From Pantoea conspicua (GTDB lineage: Bacteria > Pseudomonadota > Gammaproteobacteria > Enterobacterales > Enterobacteriaceae): a stretch of 64,000 nt of DNA. The stretch's first letter is position 1; every line of letters starts with the position of its first letter. Position numbers and translations under genes: made by a program. The notes under the pieces are model-generated. The model made no database searches. It was not told where the DNA came from and was given only the letters and a program-made list of their open reading frames with translations. This document shows positions 61,575 to 64,000 of this stretch, one piece after another. The stretch spans positions 1-64,000 of the forward strand of contig NZ_MLFN01000009.1 in assembly GCF_002095315.1 (NCBI RefSeq), read 5' to 3'.

Positions 61575-63293
61575 TTAATATTTCCATTGTAATGAGAAAC
61601 CCAGCGTAAGTGGATCAGTATGAAATGACTGCGGTTTTTTAAGTGGTGTGCCAGCAAAAATATCAATGTGCGTTTGCTGGTATTGGCCCCGTAAGCCGAT
61701 CACGCTGCCAATGACGGTTTTACCTGTGTAATATTGCTGGCTGTAATTACCATAAACCTGGCCTGCATCAAGGCCGATATAAGGTTGCACCGGCTTGTCA
61801 GGAAATAGCCAGCTGATATCGTTACGCCAGTACCATCCCTTATTGTCCTGAAGGGTGTTTTCGCCATCGAAACCGCGCACGGTCCAGCGATTTGCCAGCG
61901 AAAAGCGATCAAGAGAAGAAAGTTTATCGGGCGAATATTGCAGGCTGAGATGAGGAGAATAGTTGAGCCAGTTGTCGTACAGACGAAAGTTAACTGAGCC
62001 TTCCAGATTTAAGGTGACAATCCTGCCTTCTTTATCAATGAGCCGGTATTGCTGCTCAGCAGTGTGGCTGCTATTAAACCATGGCATCTTCTTTTGATAA
62101 CTCAGGCTGGCGGCCAGGCCAGCATTATCGTAGCGGGTCTGATGTTGCAGCACCGCTTTCCAGCCCGCATTTTTTTTATGCATGCTGACGAGATCGAAGT
62201 CATTAAGAGAATAGCGCGCTTCTGTATTAAAGATTTGCAGGCCCGCCGTGGTGGTCTGATGCACAGTGCGCGAGAGCAAACGATTGAGCTGAGCGCTGTA
62301 ATAACGATTTTTATTATTTAATCGCCAGCTGGCCCAGTTACCGTTGATGTATTGCTGATACTGACTCCGGCTGGCGTAAACATCGAGCCACCAGTAACCC
62401 CACGGGATGGAATAACCCACAGATTGATTACTGTTGCCTTTAACCGTATGCCCTGGGGCAATGTCATGGCCATATGACAGGTAGAAAGTATCACTCATTG
62501 AGGTGATGTTATTGAAATAGAGCGCACCGCCTGCCTGGTAACGGCCAGTTGCGACCGAGCCTGCATCATTGATCCACGCTCCCACCTGCCAGTATTTATC
62601 CTGTTCGCGCCGGATATGAATATCACTCTCGCCTTTTTCACGACCCGGCAACACATTGATCCTGACCTGCGAACCCGGTACGCGCTGCAGATTCAGGCTG
62701 CCCTGTTCAAGATCGCCAAGCTCGAGTATATCGCCCTCTTTTAGCGGTAACGTATTACCGAGATTGATATAATCGCCGCTTGCTTTATTGACGACGATAT
62801 TTCCCACCTTACCCGCATTAATTTCAAAATTTAATGTATGAGCTGAAAGGTTCTGATTGGGTAGGTTAACTCGCGTGGTAATATATCCCAGCCTGATTAT
62901 TTCGTTTTGCAGGGTTTTTGCCAGCAGTCTGATGCCCGCAATGCCCAGACATTTTCCTTCGGCCTGAGCAGTAAAATAGCTTAATTTTTCAAGGTGAAGT
63001 TTATCGCTATCCGGCTTTAAATTAACATTATCAATCTTGTAGCAGATCTTTTCATTCGGGAAGCGAATTTCCTCATGCCCGACAGCCTGTTTATCAGAGG
63101 GTGTTTGCTGCGGTTTAGGGATTAACTGCTCTTTGCGTATCCGATCCTGTAAAAGTGCATGAGTTGCACTGTTTTTTTCTTCCAGTACCGGCGCAGCTTG
63201 TGTCCGGTCAGAAAAAATGCAGATTATAATGGCAAATATAATAATAACGGGCGAAAGGTTTTTATGTTTTTTTTTCAGATAAATGGATGCCAT
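61575..63293 (-). CDS. TpsB outer-membrane transporter (ShlB/FhaC family)
   Basis: 572 residues. An N-terminal signal region (VIIIFAIIICIFSDRTQA), then a linker, POTRA domains with a Cys pair (KICYKI ... EGKCLG), and a 16-strand-type beta barrel ending in Trp-Lys-Tyr. The conserved L6 loop motif VRGFDG is at 472-477. It would export the TpsA encoded 71 bases downstream by two-partner secretion. AGGAAG precedes the ATG. The insert is AT-richer than its neighbours, suggesting acquisition by transfer. Confidence 0.9.
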   Translation of the reverse strand: MASIYLKKKHKNLSPVIIIFAIIICIFSDRTQAAPVLEEKNSATHALLQDRIRKEQLIPKPQQTPSDKQAVGHEEIRFPNEKICYKIDNVNLKPDSDKLHLEKLSYFTAQAEGKCLGIAGIRLLAKTLQNEIIRLGYITTRVNLPNQNLSAHTLNFEINAGKVGNIVVNKASGDYINLGNTLPLKEGDILELGDLEQGSLNLQRVPGSQVRINVLPGREKGESDIHIRREQDKYWQVGAWINDAGSVATGRYQAGGALYFNNITSMSDTFYLSYGHDIAPGHTVKGNSNQSVGYSIPWGYWWLDVYASRSQYQQYINGNWASWRLNNKNRYYSAQLNRLLSRTVHQTTTAGLQIFNTEARYSLNDFDLVSMHKKNAGWKAVLQHQTRYDNAGLAASLSYQKKMPWFNSSHTAEQQYRLIDKEGRIVTLNLEGSVNFRLYDNWLNYSPHLSLQYSPDKLSSLDRFSLANRWTVRGFDGENTLQDNKGWYWRNDISWLFPDKPVQPYIGLDAGQVYGNYSQQYYTGKTVIGSVIGLRGQYQQTHIDIFAGTPLKKPQSFHTDPLTLGFSLQWKY

Positions 63294-63594
63294 CGTACTT
63301 CCTGTAAAATATTCGCTTTTTTCGGAAATTTTACGGAGTCAGGTAATTATGAACAATAGTAATTCTTCCATTACCGGAATGAATGCGATTCCATATTGGA
63401 ACAGAAATATCGTGATAATATAAAACTTTGATGGCTGTTATTTTATCTGAGTCGTTCAGGATGGAAAATCAAAATGCGGGGGAAAGTGACTATTAAGGGT
63501 GAGTCAGCTGCGTGAAAGGTCAGATGAGCAGGCTTCCTGCGCGAGGTCTGCTCATCTGAAACACAGCGATGTTAAGCGAAACATGCCTGACGGA
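63294..63594. other. Spacer between metJ and the TPS operon, with long hairpin
   Basis: 300 bases without a gene. 63520-63531 and 63548-63559 form a perfect 12-bp inverted repeat around a 16-base loop just after metJ. AT-rich sequence upstream of tpsB includes GTAAAAT/ATTTTAC arms near 63305-63335 and probably its promoter; no confident -35/-10 pair is assigned. Confidence 0.6.
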
Positions 63595-63912
63595 TTAATA
63601 CTCCCAGGTATCAGGATCGATGCCCATGTCACGCATGATCTTTTTCGCTTCTTCCGGAATCTCATCGCTGCGCTCTTTACGCAAATCGACATCATCTGGC
63701 AGTGGCTGACCGGTAAAAGCATGCAAAAATGCTTCGCACAGCAGCTCACTGTTCGTCGCGTGACGCAGGTTATTCACCTGACGACGAGTACGCTCATCCG
63801 TTAAAATCTTCAGCACGCTCAAGGGGATAGAAACTGTAATCTTCTTGACCTGCTCGCTCTTCTTACCGTGTTCGGCGTACGGGCTGATATATTCGCCGTT
63901 CCATTCAGCCAT
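63595..63912 (-). CDS. metJ: Methionine regulon repressor MetJ
   Basis: 105 residues, matching E. coli MetJ. Start [21 protein letters not shown]; the beta-ribbon [34 protein letters not shown] in its usual place forms the ribbon-helix-helix that binds met boxes with S-adenosylmethionine. The C-terminus ends DPDTWEY. Confidence 0.98.
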   Translation of the reverse strand: MAEWNGEYISPYAEHGKKSEQVKKITVSIPLSVLKILTDERTRRQVNNLRHATNSELLCEAFLHAFTGQPLPDDVDLRKERSDEIPEEAKKIMRDMGIDPDTWEY

Positions 63913-64000
63913 GGGATACCTTAATTAATAAACGTTAAATGTGAGGAAATCAGCGGATTATGCCTGATTTTTTCCTGCCTGACCCCTGATATGGCGGGTT
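63913..64000. promoter_or_regulatory. metJ upstream region (incomplete)
   Basis: 88 bases up to the window end. No clear tandem AGACGTCT met boxes were seen; they may lie beyond the edge. An AAATCAG/CTGATTT inverted repeat occurs at 63947-63970. Confidence 0.3.

Overview
The window is a stretch of enterobacterial chromosome. Gene content and order follow the E. coli yicC-rph-pyrE ... waa ... secB-gpsA-cysE ... cpxRA ... glpFK-hslUV-ftsN-priA-rpmE-metJ backbone, but the details point to Erwiniaceae (Pantoea/Erwinia-like). These details are a WaaE/WabG-type LPS core cluster, nupC next to rph, and no gpmM or menA at their usual places. The genus is an inference; no 16S gene is present.

Bases 1-4915 are one end of an integrated mobile element seated at the 3' end of yicC. 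From the yicC junction inward it carries a P4-type tyrosine integrase, a 237-aa protein of unknown function translationally coupled to it, a repeat-rich AT-rich non-coding stretch, an AlpA-type regulator, and a small ribbon-helix-helix (RHH) regulator with two palindromic operator-like sites. Divergent from the RHH gene is a P4-like operon: an Icd-like cell-division inhibitor, three small satellite proteins, and the N-terminus of a P4 alpha-type primase cut by the window edge. The distal attachment site lies outside the window.

Bases 4916-13924 hold housekeeping genes: yicC, a DUF3574 lipoprotein gene, nupC, rph-pyrE with its attenuator, slmA, dut, coaBC, radC, rpmB-rpmG and mutM. Bases 13921-25122 are a minus-strand block: coaD, waaE, waaA, wabG-like, waaQ, waaH, a GT8 transferase, a frameshifted GT9 heptosyltransferase, waaC, waaF and hldD. 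It builds ADP-heptose and the inner LPS core. No waaP kinase or waaL ligase is present. Bases 25353-35906 carry kbl-tdh, two further glycosyltransferase-like genes, yibQ-envC, and yibN-grxC-secB-gpsA-cysE-trmL.

Bases 35942-38744 are the Cpx envelope-stress module (cpxA, cpxR, a perfect CpxR box, cpxP and the 3'-UTR sRNA CpxQ). It is followed by a 500-base spacer, a KGG stress protein, fieF, pfkA, sbp, cdh, tpiA, yiiQ, yiiR, fpr, emrD, glpX, glpK, glpF, zapB, rraA, hslUV, ftsN, cytR, priA and rpmE. Between rpmE and metJ sits an AT-richer insertion: a compact two-partner secretion pair, a 572-aa TpsB transporter and an unusually short 534-aa TpsA exoprotein.

Four conserved genes (a GT9 gene, yibN, cpxA, glpX) are each broken by what looks like the loss of a single base in a short homopolymer. 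Restoring one base gives a full-length protein in every case. Sequencing or assembly error is the simplest explanation, so these should not be read as real pseudogenes without checking the raw reads.
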